Source: an uncultured Agrobacterium sp. | Lineage (GTDB): Bacteria; Pseudomonadota; Alphaproteobacteria; Rhizobiales; Rhizobiaceae | Direction: 5' to 3' | Assembly (NCBI GenBank): GCA_913777615.1 | Contig: CAJYTK010000001.1 | Span: 1 to 64,000, forward strand | Length of the DNA: 64,000 nucleotides | In this document: piece after piece, positions 44,991 to 54,848 of the stretch | Layout of the letters: every line of letters starts with the position of its first letter | Position numbering within the stretch: position 1 is the first letter of the stretch | Notes under the pieces: generated by a model | The model's input: only the letters and a program-made list of their open reading frames with translations | Databases searched by the model: none | What the model was told of the DNA's origin: nothing | Position numbers and translations under genes: made by a program

Positions 44991-45395
44991 TTAATTCGCA
45001 CCGCGCTCATTCATCGTCTGCAGCGCCCGCTCAAGGCTCGACTTGCTACCGTTGCGCAGCGGGATAAACGTCTTGCCGAACTTCTTGCAGCCGGATTTGA
45101 CGCGCAGACACGCGTCGTGGCTGATACAGTCGATGGGGCAGAAGACGCAGTCGACCGAAGGCAACAGCGTGTCAATGCGGGACACCGCTTCGCGCAACCC
45201 CCCGTCATGATGGATCAGTTCGGCATCGAAAGCGCTGGCGATCTGACGCAGATGCGCCACCTGGCAATCGCGCCCGCCGACATAGAGAAAGCTTTTCGGA
45301 CCGGACGGTGTCTGCTGCTGGACGGATGTCACTGGCGATTGAGAGCGTTCATCCTGCTTGCCCCGCACTGCCTTCTTTTTCTCTTTCCGCGCCAT
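44991..45395 (-). CDS. DUF2325 protein
   Basis: A 134-residue protein with a basic N-terminus (MARKEKKKAVRGKQ), probably flexible, and a DUF2325 domain (FLYVGGRDCQVAHLRQIASAF, HHDGGLREAVSRID, CVFCPIDCISHDAC). Cysteine-rich stretches suggest metal or redox sensitivity. Function unknown. It lies alone. Confidence 0.82.
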   Translation of the reverse strand: MARKEKKKAVRGKQDERSQSPVTSVQQQTPSGPKSFLYVGGRDCQVAHLRQIASAFDAELIHHDGGLREAVSRIDTLLPSVDCVFCPIDCISHDACLRVKSGCKKFGKTFIPLRNGSKSSLERALQTMNERGAN

Positions 45396-45854
45396 GCCTC
45401 ACCTTGCTGTTGAAACCCGACCCTCCGCCGGTTCTTGCCGCCACGATATTAAAGATGAGTTTTGGAGTAAAGAATAAAGTTGATGATAATCGTCATGTTT
45501 TCTCGTCAAGATGGTCCGCCTTGGGAAAAACACGTAACGACCAGCGATCTCAGCCCGTAACTGTCGATCCCGATCGCGAGCCATTATTCATAAATGTATA
45601 GCCGAACCTCTGGCTACACGGATTGAAAAGTAGCGATTGCGCATTTAAATTCCCTGTACAAGAGCTCTTACCAAGCTTGCGCCAGGGGGATGGGACACGC
45701 TGGTGCAGTATCGTCGACATCACGGTTCGGAAAACCGGATGGACGCCGATATCGTATAACGGTCTAACGAATATCGCATGCACTTCTCGCCTGGGATAAA
45801 CGGCGCCGATGATGGCGCACGAGCATCACGCGACCCACTTTGGACGGACACATT
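45396..45854. other. Gap, promoter region of RND operon
   Basis: 459 bases between divergent DUF2325 and the RND adaptor. No gene is recognised. CGATAT (45747-45752) and ATATCG (45771-45776) form a spaced inverted repeat 80 bases before the adaptor start, a weak candidate for a repressor site. No regulator gene is adjacent. Confidence 0.35.
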
Positions 45855-47042
45855 ATGCGCATCGCACCGATTGCAGGTTTTACTGCTCTTCTTCTTCTCG
45901 GCTCGGCTCTCCAGACGGTGGCATGGGCAGAAGGCGAGCCCGTGCAGGCAAGCCGCAATAACCTGCCCTCCATCGTGGTAACGGAAGTCGCGAAGCGCGA
46001 TCTTGTGGACCGCGTGATTGCCACCGGCACCATTCGCCCGGTGGACGAAATTTACGTGCAGCCACAGGTCGAAGGCCTTGCCGTCGATAGGCTCAATGTC
46101 GATGTTGGTGACAAGGTGGAAGCGGGTGCGGTTCTGGCCGAGCTTTCCCGCGACAGCCTGGTTTTGCAGAAGAGCCAGCTGGAAGCCAACAAGGCAAAGG
46201 CGCAAGCGGCTGTAGCGCAGAGCAAGGCGCAGGTCATCGAAGCCCAGGCCAATCTGGATGACGCCGTCCGCCAGAAGGACCGCGCCGCCCGCCTCGGCCA
46301 ATCCGGCTCGGGCTCCGTGTCTCAAGTCGAGCAGACCGCAGCGGCGGCAGATGTGGCCAAAGCCCGGCTGGAAGCCGCCAGGCAGACCGTGACGGTCGGC
46401 GAGGCCGATATCAAGGTGGTGGATGCGCAGATCGAGGATATTGATCTGAAGCTTGCGCGCACCGGCGTGAAGACGCCCGTTGCAGGCATCATCTCCGCCA
46501 AGAATGCCCGCATCGGCGCCATCGCCACCGGGTCGGGCAATCCGCTTTTCACGGTCATCAAGGATGGCGCGATCGAACTCGTCGCCGAACTGTCGGAAAC
46601 CGACATTCAGAAGATCGAAGTCGGCCAGAAGGCAAGCCTGACGGTCGCCGGTGGCAATCGCAAGATCGAGGGCACAGTACGCATCGTCTCACCGACCGTC
46701 GATCCAACGACGCGCCTTGGCTCGGTTCACATCGTACTGCCGGCCAATAGCCCTGCGCGAGCGGGCATGTATGCGAACGCCGATATCATCGTTGCCTCTG
46801 CCAATGCGCTTGCCCTCCCCTTGTCGGCGGTCATCTCCGGTCGCGAAGGCTCCACCACGCGCAGGGTGGAAAATGGCGTCGTCAAGCAGGTGAAGATTGA
46901 GACCGGCATTCAGGATTCAGGCTTCGTGGAAATCAAGCAGGGCCTGTCGCTCGGCGATAAGGTCGTGGAGAAGGCAGGCGCGTTCGTCCGCGACGGTGAC
47001 AAGATCAACCCGGTCCCGGCTGCTGCCGCGGCCTCGAACTAA
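45855..47042 (+). CDS. RND efflux periplasmic adaptor
   Basis: A 395-residue membrane-fusion protein (HlyD/AcrA type). It has a signal peptide (IAPIAGFTALLLLGSALQTVAWA), a lipoyl domain split by a long coiled coil (residues about 95-190, SQLEANKAKAQAAVAQSKAQ), and a beta-barrel with LFTVIKDGAIELVAELSETD. It links an inner-membrane RND pump to an outer-membrane channel. It lies 15 bases before the pump gene. The ATG at 45855 is preferred to a TTG at 45840. Confidence 0.92.
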   Translation: MRIAPIAGFTALLLLGSALQTVAWAEGEPVQASRNNLPSIVVTEVAKRDLVDRVIATGTIRPVDEIYVQPQVEGLAVDRLNVDVGDKVEAGAVLAELSRDSLVLQKSQLEANKAKAQAAVAQSKAQVIEAQANLDDAVRQKDRAARLGQSGSGSVSQVEQTAAAADVAKARLEAARQTVTVGEADIKVVDAQIEDIDLKLARTGVKTPVAGIISAKNARIGAIATGSGNPLFTVIKDGAIELVAELSETDIQKIEVGQKASLTVAGGNRKIEGTVRIVSPTVDPTTRLGSVHIVLPANSPARAGMYANADIIVASANALALPLSAVISGREGSTTRRVENGVVKQVKIETGIQDSGFVEIKQGLSLGDKVVEKAGAFVRDGDKINPVPAAAAASN

Positions 47043-47057
47043 AGCGAAGGCAAAACC

Positions 47058-50000
47058 ATGAACTTCTCTGCATGGTCCATCCGCAATCCGATTGCGCCGC
47101 TGCTTGCCTTCGCGCTGCTGATTTTCCTCGGCATCAAGGCATTCTACGACCTGCCGATTACACGCTTCCCCAATATCGACGTTCCTGTCGTTGCCATAAC
47201 GGTGACGCAGAGCGGCGCCTCGCCCTCCGAGCTAGAGGCGCAGGTGACGAAGGAAGTGGAAGATGCAGTCGCCTCGATCAGCGGCATCGATGAAATCCAA
47301 TCCACCGTCACCGACGGCCAGTCGCTGACGACTGTTCTCTTCCGCATCGAAAAGCCGACAGAGGAGGCCGTGCAGGACACCAAGGACGCGATCGACAAGA
47401 TTCGCTCCAATCTGCCCGCCGGCATCGAAGAACCCGTCGTCAGCAAGATCGACGTCGAAGGCCAGGCGATTCAGACCTTTGCGGTCTCCTCGCCGAACAT
47501 GACGCTGGAAGAGCTCTCCTGGTTTGTCGATGACACGATCAAGCGCGCACTCCAGGGGCAGCCAGGCGTCGGCAAGATCGACCGCTACGGCGGCGCCGAT
47601 CGCGAAGTGCGCGTGTCGCTCAACCCGTCGAAACTCGATGCCTATGGCATTACCGCAGCCGAGGTGAACAACCAACTGCGCGGCACCAATATCGATCTCG
47701 GCTCCGGTCGAGGACAAGTGGGCGGCAACGAACAGACGATCCGCACACTGGGCGACGCGCGCAACGTGGCGGAGCTTTCCAATACCACGATCGCGCTGCC
47801 CAACGGAAACTTCGTCAAACTATCGGAACTCGGACGGGTAACCGACACCTACGAAGAGCCCAAATCCTTCTCGCGCTTCAACGGCAACCCGGCCGTTACC
47901 TTCGCCGTCTTCCGCGCCAAGGGCGCCAGCGAAGTGACAGTGGCCGAGACCGTAGCGCAGAACCTCGACAAGGTTCGCACCGACCATCCGGATGTCGCCA
48001 TCCAGATGGTGGATGATTCCGTTTACTTCACCTACGGCAACTACGAAGCCGCTCTCCATACGCTGATGGAAGGCTCGATCCTCGCCGTCATCGTGGTTTT
48101 GCTCTTCCTGCGCAACTGGCGCGCCACCCTCATTGCCGCCGTGGCCCTGCCACTGTCAGCCATCCCCACCTTCTGGGTGATGGATCTGCTCGGCTTCTCG
48201 CTGAATCTCGTCAGCTTCCTGGCGCTGACGCTCGCCACCGGTATTCTCGTCGACGATGCGATCGTGGAGGTGGAAAACATCTCGCGACACATCAAGATGG
48301 GCAAGACGCCCTATCGCGCAGCGCTCGAAGCTGCAGATGAAATCGGCCTTGCGGTGATCGCCACCAGTTTCACCATCATCGCCGTCTTCGTGCCGGTCTC
48401 GTTCATGCCGGGCATTCCCGGTCAGTACTTCATTCAGTTCGGCCTCACCGTCGCCTTCTCCGTCTTCTTCTCGCTGATGGTCGCGCGCCTGATCACGCCG
48501 CTGATGGCTGCGTACCTCATGCGCGCCGACGATGCCGTCGACGATCATCACGACAATGACGGTCGCCTGATGAAGGCCTACACGAGCATGGTAACGGGAA
48601 CGACGCGCAAATGGTGGGCACGTTATCTGACGCTGCTAGGTGCGATCGGCTTCCTTGTTGCATCGCTTATGCTTCTTGCCCAAGTTCCCGGCAGCTTCCT
48701 GCCGCCGGACGACTCCTCACGCGTCGTTCTGTCAATCGAGCTTCCGCCGAATGCAACGCTGGATGAGACGGACGCCACGACCGCCAAGATCAACAACGCG
48801 ATCAAGGGCATCGATGGCGTCGAAAGCGTCTTCATCCTCGGCGGCGCTTCGCCAAAAGGCGATCTGGAACTGCGCCGCGCAACGGTGCGCGTCATCCTGA
48901 AGAAGATCGACCACTCTCTGCTGAAAACCGTCGTCAATGATGGCCTCGGCTCTCTCCCGCTCATTGGGTCTTATCTGCCAAAGGTCAAAGATAATGGCAG
49001 AACCCGACCGCAATGGGATGTGGAACGCGATATTTTTGCCAGCATCCACGGCATTCCGGATGTGCGCATCATAAAGCTCAACGACCGTGGCGAGCGCGAA
49101 CTGACCTTCAACTTCCTCTCCTCCAGCGAGGAGGATTTGAACAAGGCAGTTGGCATCCTGGAAACGCGCCTGCGCGCTTCGCCGATCCTTGCCAATGTCA
49201 GCTCCGAGGGCGCACTGCCGCGCCCCGAATTGCAGATACGCCCTCGCAAGGACCAGATCGCCCGCCTCGGCATTACGCCGCAGCAGATCTCGCAGACCGT
49301 ACGCGTTGCCACTATCGGCGATATCGATGCGCAGTTGACGAAGATCTCACTCGATGACCGGCAAATCCCGATCCGTGTCCAGACATCGCTTGATGTCAGG
49401 CGCGATCTGGCTGCCATCCGCGCACTGAAGATCAAGACTGCTTCCGGGGCCACGGTTCCCCTCTATAGCGTTGCCGATATCGACTACGCGGAAGGCCCAA
49501 GCTCGATCAAGCGCAATGACCGAAGCCGCGTCGTCGCCATCGGCTCCGACGTGCCTTTCGGCACAGCCCTCGATACGTCGACGGCTGAGTTCAAGCGGAT
49601 CGTCGAAGAAACGCAGCTTCCGCCCACCGTCCGTCTGGCGGAAAGCGGTGATGCCAAGGTGCAGGGCGAAATGCAGCAGGGCTTCGTCAACGCCATGCTG
49701 CTTGGCCTGCTTCTGGTGCTCGTGGTTCTCATCCTGCTTTTCAAGGACGTGATCCAGCCCTTCACCATTCTCTTCTCGCTGCCGCTTGCGATCGGCGGTG
49801 TGGCTGTGGCGCTGATCGTCACGCAGAATGCGCTCTCCATGCCCGTTCTCATCGGCATTCTGATGCTGATGGGCATCGTCACCAAGAACGCCATCCTCCT
49901 CGTCGATTTCGCCATCGAGATGCGCCGTCACGGCATGGAGCGCGTTCACGCCATGGTGGAGGCGGGCCGCAAGCGTGCCCGCCCGATCATCATGACCTCG

Positions 50001-50381
50001 ATCGCCATGTCGGCTGGCATGCTGCCATCCGCGCTCGGCGTCGGCGAAGGCGGCTCCTTCCGCGCCCCGATGGCAATCGCCGTGATCGGCGGCATCATCG
50101 TCTCGACGGTTCTGTCGCTCATCGTCGTCCCGGCCTTCTTCCTGATCATGGACGATCTCTCTGGTCTGCTCGCCCACCTGTTTGGCCGCTTCGTCGGCAA
50201 GAAAGAGGAAGAGCATCCGATCCTGTCATCGGAAGAACTGTCGAACGTCGCGCGAGAAAACAGCCAGGCAATCGCTGCCATGGACGAGCGGATTTCAGCA
50301 GTGGAGAAAAACACACCAAAGGATGCCCGCACTGGCAAATCCGACAATGTGCTTCGACTTCCGCCTCTCGCGGCAGAGTGA
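47058..50381 (+). CDS. RND efflux pump, HAE1-type
   Basis: A 1107-residue inner-membrane pump with the standard two repeats. Proton-relay aspartates are in TM4 (GILVDDAIVEVENISR). The large periplasmic loops follow TM1 (from FYDLPITRFPNIDVPVV) and TM7, and the final membrane block includes MLMGIVTKNAILLVDFAIE. It exports drugs, bile-like compounds or solvents. The C-terminal 50 residues are an added polar helix (SSEELSNVARENSQAIAAMD). No outer-membrane channel gene is present, so a shared TolC is likely. A strong terminator follows. Confidence 0.93.
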   Translation: MNFSAWSIRNPIAPLLAFALLIFLGIKAFYDLPITRFPNIDVPVVAITVTQSGASPSELEAQVTKEVEDAVASISGIDEIQSTVTDGQSLTTVLFRIEKPTEEAVQDTKDAIDKIRSNLPAGIEEPVVSKIDVEGQAIQTFAVSSPNMTLEELSWFVDDTIKRALQGQPGVGKIDRYGGADREVRVSLNPSKLDAYGITAAEVNNQLRGTNIDLGSGRGQVGGNEQTIRTLGDARNVAELSNTTIALPNGNFVKLSELGRVTDTYEEPKSFSRFNGNPAVTFAVFRAKGASEVTVAETVAQNLDKVRTDHPDVAIQMVDDSVYFTYGNYEAALHTLMEGSILAVIVVLLFLRNWRATLIAAVALPLSAIPTFWVMDLLGFSLNLVSFLALTLATGILVDDAIVEVENISRHIKMGKTPYRAALEAADEIGLAVIATSFTIIAVFVPVSFMPGIPGQYFIQFGLTVAFSVFFSLMVARLITPLMAAYLMRADDAVDDHHDNDGRLMKAYTSMVTGTTRKWWARYLTLLGAIGFLVASLMLLAQVPGSFLPPDDSSRVVLSIELPPNATLDETDATTAKINNAIKGIDGVESVFILGGASPKGDLELRRATVRVILKKIDHSLLKTVVNDGLGSLPLIGSYLPKVKDNGRTRPQWDVERDIFASIHGIPDVRIIKLNDRGERELTFNFLSSSEEDLNKAVGILETRLRASPILANVSSEGALPRPELQIRPRKDQIARLGITPQQISQTVRVATIGDIDAQLTKISLDDRQIPIRVQTSLDVRRDLAAIRALKIKTASGATVPLYSVADIDYAEGPSSIKRNDRSRVVAIGSDVPFGTALDTSTAEFKRIVEETQLPPTVRLAESGDAKVQGEMQQGFVNAMLLGLLLVLVVLILLFKDVIQPFTILFSLPLAIGGVAVALIVTQNALSMPVLIGILMLMGIVTKNAILLVDFAIEMRRHGMERVHAMVEAGRKRARPIIMTSIAMSAGMLPSALGVGEGGSFRAPMAIAVIGGIIVSTVLSLIVVPAFFLIMDDLSGLLAHLFGRFVGKKEEEHPILSSEELSNVARENSQAIAAMDERISAVEKNTPKDARTGKSDNVLRLPPLAAE

Positions 50382-50398
50382 CGTTTTCCAGACTTCGA

Positions 50399-50440
50399 TC
50401 ATGTCGCGCAACATAAAGCGTTCGCGCGACATGATTTTCT
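50399..50440 (+). terminator. Terminator of RND operon
   Basis: ATCATGTCGCGC and GCGCGACATGAT form a perfect 12-bp stem with a 14-base loop, followed by TTTTC, 18 bases after the pump gene stop. Confidence 0.75.
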
Positions 50441-50508
50441 ACCTGCAACGCTGGGGTACCATCGCGACGTCCTGGTTAAGACGGCCCCATCATGATTTTT
50501 GTCAAAGT

Positions 50509-50522
50509 TTGATCGAAATCAA
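50509..50522 (+). promoter_or_regulatory. Perfect FNR-type box
   Basis: TTGAT-CGAA-ATCAA, an exact match to the FNR/FixK/NnrR consensus TTGAT-N4-ATCAA, about 120 bases upstream of the Crp/Fnr-family gene. It suggests control by an oxygen- or NO-responsive regulator, possibly autoregulation. Confidence 0.75.
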
Positions 50523-50642
50523 TTTGAGCTTCGCGGAGCGCGCTATTCTCTTTCCATGACAACATCCATAGCCGAACTTCGCGCCTCTGCCTGTTAACGG
50601 ACCGAGAGGACATGAAGGAGGGTATGGTTTGGAGGGCCGAGC

Positions 50643-51326
50643 GTGAATAGAACCGAGAAACTCACCAACAGGGACAAATCCCTTCTCATTCGCAGCGATC
50701 TTCTGTCGTCCATGAGCGAGGCGTCTGCAAGGTCGGTGATCGATGCCGCGTCGCTGCTGACGCTACCAGCGCGCCATATGCTGTTCACCGAGGCCGGAAC
50801 GACGGACTTTCTCTATTACGTTCTGACCGGCCATGTGCGGCTTTTCCGCGCCAGCAGGGATGGTCGCGAAGCCGATATCCGCATCTGCGGTCCGGGTGAG
50901 ACTTTCAATGATTGCATGATCTTCGAAACCGGCGGCAATCGCTACAGCGCCCAGACAACCGAATGCTGCATGCTGGCGCGGCTGGAGCTTGCCAGAATAA
51001 GGGCTATGCTGGAGGCCGATCCGACTGTCGCACGGGCCGTTATTCAAACTCTCTCGAAGAACAATCTCAAGGTCATGGACTGCGTTGCCAATGACCGGCT
51101 GCAAACCGCACCTCAGCGGGTGGCACATTACCTGATGACGCAGGCGCCTTCGGATAACGGATCCTACTCCCTTCGCCTGCCTTTCCAGAAAAGCGTCCTG
51201 GCAGGCAAACTCGGCCTGGCGCCGGAAGCACTGTCGCGCGCCTTCTCCACGCTCAAAAGCTGCGGCGTCAGCGTGCGCGGCCGCGTCATTCACATCGACG
51301 ACCCCGCTGCCCTGAACAGGCTTTGA
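50643..51326 (+). CDS. Crp/Fnr-family regulator
   Basis: A 227-residue regulator. The cyclic-nucleotide-like sensor domain is about residues 15-140 (MLFTEAGTTDFLYYVLTGHVRLF), and the C-terminal winged helix-turn-helix carries KSVLAGKLGLAPEALSRAFSTL. The N-terminal cysteine cluster of true FNR is absent, so it is not an iron-sulfur oxygen sensor; the heme/NO-sensing DNR/NnrR class is one option. The start is GTG at 50643, with GGAGGG six bases upstream. An FNR-type box lies upstream. Confidence 0.85.
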   Translation: MNRTEKLTNRDKSLLIRSDLLSSMSEASARSVIDAASLLTLPARHMLFTEAGTTDFLYYVLTGHVRLFRASRDGREADIRICGPGETFNDCMIFETGGNRYSAQTTECCMLARLELARIRAMLEADPTVARAVIQTLSKNNLKVMDCVANDRLQTAPQRVAHYLMTQAPSDNGSYSLRLPFQKSVLAGKLGLAPEALSRAFSTLKSCGVSVRGRVIHIDDPAALNRL

Positions 51327-51479
51327 TTTTCAAGACCAGCCTTGGAGCATGTCGCGCCACGGTGTGCAGCTAGCTTTGCGGCGCCGGCATGCGAGACAAC
51401 AAGGGCTTAAAGAGCAAGATCACGACACGCTTTTGAGGCGGGACTGTCCTGGCGAACCGCCCCTCCCCTAGCGACTTTT

Positions 51480-52091
51480 TTACAATCCGCCCTGCTGCTT
51501 CAGAAAACCGACGATGCGGTCGATGCCCTCTCCGCGCTTCATATCGGTAAAAAAGAACGGCATTTCCTTGCGCATGCGCGTAGCGTCACTGTCCATCACA
51601 TCGAGATCGGCGCCAACATAGGGCGCCAGATCCTTCTTGTTGATCACCAGAAGATCGGATCGGGTAATGCCTGGGCCGCCTTTGCGCGGGATTTCCTCGC
51701 CTTGGCAAACCGAGATGACGTAAATCGTAATATCCGCCAGATCCGGCGAGAAGGTCGCAGCGAGATTGTCACCGCCCGATTCGATGAAGACGACATCGAG
51801 ATCGGGAAAGCGCTCATTCAGACCGGCAATCGCCTGTAGATTGATCGTCGCATCCTCACGGATTGCTGTGTGCGGGCATCCGCCTGTCTCGACACCGACG
51901 ATTCGCTCCGATGGCAGCGCCTGCATTCGGACCAGCGCTTCGGCATCTTCCTTAGTGTAGATATCGTTTGTCACGACCGCGACCGAAAATTCCGCGCTCA
52001 TCGCCTTGCAAAGCTTCTCCGTCAGTGCCGTCTTGCCGGAGCCGACAGGCCCCCCGATACCGACTCTGAGCGGGCCATTTCCCGATTTCAT
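51480..52091 (-). CDS. ureG: UreG, urease accessory GTPase
   Basis: A 203-residue GTPase that drives nickel insertion into urease. The P-loop is [17 protein letters not shown], the metal-binding CPH motif is in [28 protein letters not shown] is the switch region, and VINKKDLAP gives guanine specificity. It is the last gene of ureEFG, 81 bases after ureF. The longer frame to 52142 is not supported; ATG 52091 follows GGGGAAG. Confidence 0.95.
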   Translation of the reverse strand: MKSGNGPLRVGIGGPVGSGKTALTEKLCKAMSAEFSVAVVTNDIYTKEDAEALVRMQALPSERIVGVETGGCPHTAIREDATINLQAIAGLNERFPDLDVVFIESGGDNLAATFSPDLADITIYVISVCQGEEIPRKGGPGITRSDLLVINKKDLAPYVGADLDVMDSDATRMRKEMPFFFTDMKRGEGIDRIVGFLKQQGGL

Positions 52092-52172
52092 CTGCTTCCC
52101 CTTCCGGATGTGTTTTGCTGACAATAGCGGCCTCAAGCCCACCCCATCAACAGCAAAATAGAAGCAAAATGG

Positions 52173-52844
52173 TCAGGAGCGGAAAAGCCGCGTGGCCTGT
52201 ACTTCGTGCCGCATGGGTGCGGTATCAGCAATGATCGTGGCCGATCCGAGATCATCCAAGGTGGTTGAACCGGCACGGTTTGCGACATCCGCCACCATCT
52301 CCTCCAGCCTTGCCATGATCGCCACGCCGTCCGTCTGCCCTGCGACGCCAAGACGGATGCCAGCCGAAATCAATTGCGATAGTCCCGCGTGAAGATAGGC
52401 AGCGAGAACGTCTTCCAGTCCGATATCGTGGGCAGCGGCGACTGCGCCTATGGCAACGGGATAGGTGGGAGTTTCGGGTAACCGCTCGAAGACCGACGAC
52501 GGCCAGGCGCGCGCTGCGCCGACAAAGGCATCACCTAGCAGAACCGTTTCACGATAACGCTCCGCGGAGCCTGCAAGAGCACGAGACAAGGCCGCGATCT
52601 CGTAAAGCAAGGCGCGGTCTTCAAAGCCATTCCAGGCCTGACACAGCATGACTGCATCGTTCCAGAGCGTGCCGCGTCGAAGCGACAGAGCGATCCATTC
52701 ATCGAGCCCGGCAGCATTGAAAACGCGCCGGTCCTCCACAGCGCTTTCCAGCCCACCGGAATAGGAGAACGCCCCCACGGGAAAAGCCGGCGACATCCAG
52801 GCCATCAACCTCAGCAGGCTGTCGACATTGCGTTTCGCTGTCAT
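52173..52844 (-). CDS. ureF: UreF, urease accessory protein
   Basis: A 223-residue all-helical accessory protein. The conserved N-terminal region LMAWMSPAFPVGAFSYSGGLESAVE and the later YPVAIGAVAAAHDI mark the family. UreF bridges UreD(H) and UreG during metallocentre assembly. It starts three bases after the ureE stop. Confidence 0.94.
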   Translation of the reverse strand: MTAKRNVDSLLRLMAWMSPAFPVGAFSYSGGLESAVEDRRVFNAAGLDEWIALSLRRGTLWNDAVMLCQAWNGFEDRALLYEIAALSRALAGSAERYRETVLLGDAFVGAARAWPSSVFERLPETPTYPVAIGAVAAAHDIGLEDVLAAYLHAGLSQLISAGIRLGVAGQTDGVAIMARLEEMVADVANRAGSTTLDDLGSATIIADTAPMRHEVQATRLFRS

Positions 52845-52847
52845 GCG

Positions 52848-53339
52848 TCAGTCGTGATGATGATGGGCGTGATCACCGTGGGAGTGTCCCCCATGCGAAT
52901 GGCCGCCATGAGCATGATAGGCCCCGCGCGCAGGCTGGAAAGGTTCCTCCACATCGCGAACCGTCGCGCCCAGGCCTTCCAGCATGGCGCGGATGACGTG
53001 GTCGCGTAAGATGAGGATCCGGTCCTCTTCGATCTGCGCAGACAAATGCCGGTTGCCCAGATGCCATGCGAGTTCGATCAAGTGCAGCGGGTTCTTTGCC
53101 GTGACTTCGAACAGCTTCTCATCTGCTGCCCGCACCTCGACCAGATCGCCATTTTCAACGACGAGCAAATCGCCATGGGCAAAGAGAACGGCTTCCTTCA
53201 GGTCCAGCATGACCATCTCGTCATTCTGGAGATGCAGGAGCTTGCGCCGCAGATGCCGTTGATCATGAGCCAGAGTGACGTAGCCGCTCGGCTCATCGCC
53301 GGGCGTGCCGGCAGGAAGATAGGATTGAACGCGTAACAT
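52848..53339 (-). CDS. ureE: UreE, urease nickel chaperone
   Basis: A 163-residue nickel chaperone. The peptide-binding-like N-terminal domain includes [20 protein letters not shown]. The metal-binding domain has [21 protein letters not shown] with the conserved histidine of the dimer site. The C-terminus is histidine-rich ([19 protein letters not shown]), a nickel store. It hands nickel to UreG. The ATG at 53339 follows GGAAGC; a frame extending to 53423 has no support. Confidence 0.95.
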   Translation of the reverse strand: MLRVQSYLPAGTPGDEPSGYVTLAHDQRHLRRKLLHLQNDEMVMLDLKEAVLFAHGDLLVVENGDLVEVRAADEKLFEVTAKNPLHLIELAWHLGNRHLSAQIEEDRILILRDHVIRAMLEGLGATVRDVEEPFQPARGAYHAHGGHSHGGHSHGDHAHHHHD

Positions 53340-53452
53340 GAAGCTTCCGGTCTGAATGTGATCCTGAAGCATCAAGTCTTGCCGGATAGAGCGGTGGATT
53401 GCAAGCCGCTGACTGCCGGCCATCTGGCAATCGCGCTACAGAGCGCAATGTT

Positions 53453-54289
53453 TCAGGATGCAGCCTGCAATGGCCTCGCCAGACCACTGTCGATCTCCCT
53501 GCGCACATGGGATGCATCGCCATGGCAAAGGCGGTTGCGCCCGGCGGCCTTGGCGCTGTAGAGCGCCTTGTCCGCTATCGCGAAAGTATCGTGCTTGGAA
53601 CGATTAGCCTCTATTTCCGCCACGCCGACAGATACCGTGGTCTGCAAAAGATGTCCTTCGAAGTTGACCGAGAGACAGGCAACCCGCACGCGCGCCAGCT
53701 CGATCAGCGCAACACGATCCTTCCGGTCCCCTCCGCAGACGATGACGCCGAATTCTTCGCCGCCAAGCCTTGCGACGCAATGAAAATCGCCAAAGACGTC
53801 CTCGATCGCCGAAGCGACGCGCTTGATCACCATGTCGCCGGCGCCATGGCCGAAATTGTCGTTGATCGACTTGAAGCGGTCGAGGTCGAAGATGGCAAGC
53901 GAGGCATCGCCGGTAATATCTTCGAAGACCTGATTGAAGGCGCGCCGGTTTGCAAGTCCCGACAACGTGTCCGTTTTACTGAGGCGCTCGAATTCCGCCT
54001 GGGACTCGCGCAGATCGCGAATGGCGCGCCCGAGCACCGTACAGAGGATTCCTGCAACCAGACCTCCGACGATCCAACCCATGGCCACGCTATAGAAGAC
54101 CGCATCGATCACCGGAAGAGGCAGTATCCTCAAGGCATTGCCGACGCAGATCACGGCGAGACTGACCACGATGGACAAGGATATCGAAATAAACACCATT
54201 TTAAGCGCGAAGCCGCGCAGCGACTGCCCGCCGGCAGGGTCGCTGACGCTCATGTCGAGCGAGATAAATTTTGCGAATCCGTCCGCCAT
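53453..54289 (-). CDS. Membrane-anchored GGDEF diguanylate cyclase
   Basis: A 278-residue protein. Two hydrophobic segments (LKMVFISISLSIVVSLAVICVG and VIDAVFYSVAMGWIVGGLVAG) anchor it. A short linker helix leads to a GGDEF domain with DTLSGLANRRAFN and active-site RLGGEEFGV. GGEEF is an active variant. The RxxD inhibitory site is not present five residues upstream, so product feedback is probably absent. It makes cyclic di-GMP. It lies between ureC and ureE, 113 bases before ureE, downstream of the ureC terminator. Confidence 0.9.
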   Translation of the reverse strand: MADGFAKFISLDMSVSDPAGGQSLRGFALKMVFISISLSIVVSLAVICVGNALRILPLPVIDAVFYSVAMGWIVGGLVAGILCTVLGRAIRDLRESQAEFERLSKTDTLSGLANRRAFNQVFEDITGDASLAIFDLDRFKSINDNFGHGAGDMVIKRVASAIEDVFGDFHCVARLGGEEFGVIVCGGDRKDRVALIELARVRVACLSVNFEGHLLQTTVSVGVAEIEANRSKHDTFAIADKALYSAKAAGRNRLCHGDASHVRREIDSGLARPLQAAS

Positions 54290-54412
54290 CAATCTCCAAC
54301 CTCCAATGGGCAACCGATAGGGAGAAAAAGTTGCAGCATCGATAATGCATATAGTAAAAGTTTAATCATCTTTTATTCACTTAATGGCGTGAGAGTACAT
54401 CCGCTTTATCTT

Positions 54413-54439
54413 AAAAAAGCGGAAATACGATATTCCCGC
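54413..54439 (-). terminator. Intrinsic terminator between ureC and GGDEF gene
   Basis: On the minus strand GCGGGAATA - TCG - TATTTCCGC (9-bp stem with one G-U pair) is followed by TTTTTT. It lies about 400 bases after ureC and 120 before the GGDEF gene, so the ureD-to-ureC transcript should stop here. Confidence 0.8.
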
Positions 54440-54848
54440 ACGCCCTGTCATGAACGAGACAAGCGCGGGAACGATCCGCAAAAAAATTGTTGAATGCGAA
54501 TGACGTAGGCCTGAATGCAAAGCTCTCGGCCCACCTCTTTCTGTCATCCGCGCATATTGAACGGGTAAAACGATCAGCAAAGGGGCTCAGGTTTACGCAC
54601 CATGAAACCGGCCTGATTTCACGAAAGCCCTCAGACAGCGTCGAGCAAGATCCCGCTCCGTCCATGGAGAATACGTGGAGACAAGGGCTGGGGGTGTGAC
54701 AGGCGAAGCCGTTTTTACCGGGGATGTACGCAGACGTACAGCGATCTGTCAGATTCGCTTACAGCCTTCAGGTCCTTGTGCCATCGCAGTCGTCGGCGCA
54801 AAGCCGCTACACCCTTTTGTGACGACCGCGCTTGTGGCCAAAACCCAA
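54440..54848. other. Gap downstream of ureC
   Basis: About 410 bases between ureC and its terminator. Short frames exist on both strands (plus 54487-54699, minus 54440-54665) but none is recognisable or has good start signals. It could be a long 3' untranslated region, or hold a small RNA ending at the terminator at 54413. Confidence 0.35.

Noticed and set aside
45747-45776. Spaced CGATAT/ATATCG repeat as RND operator
   Set aside because: Only 6-bp arms with an 18-base spacer and no adjacent regulator; too weak to call.
53399-54493. A 364-codon plus-strand frame
   Set aside because: Antisense to the GGDEF gene; no family resemblance.
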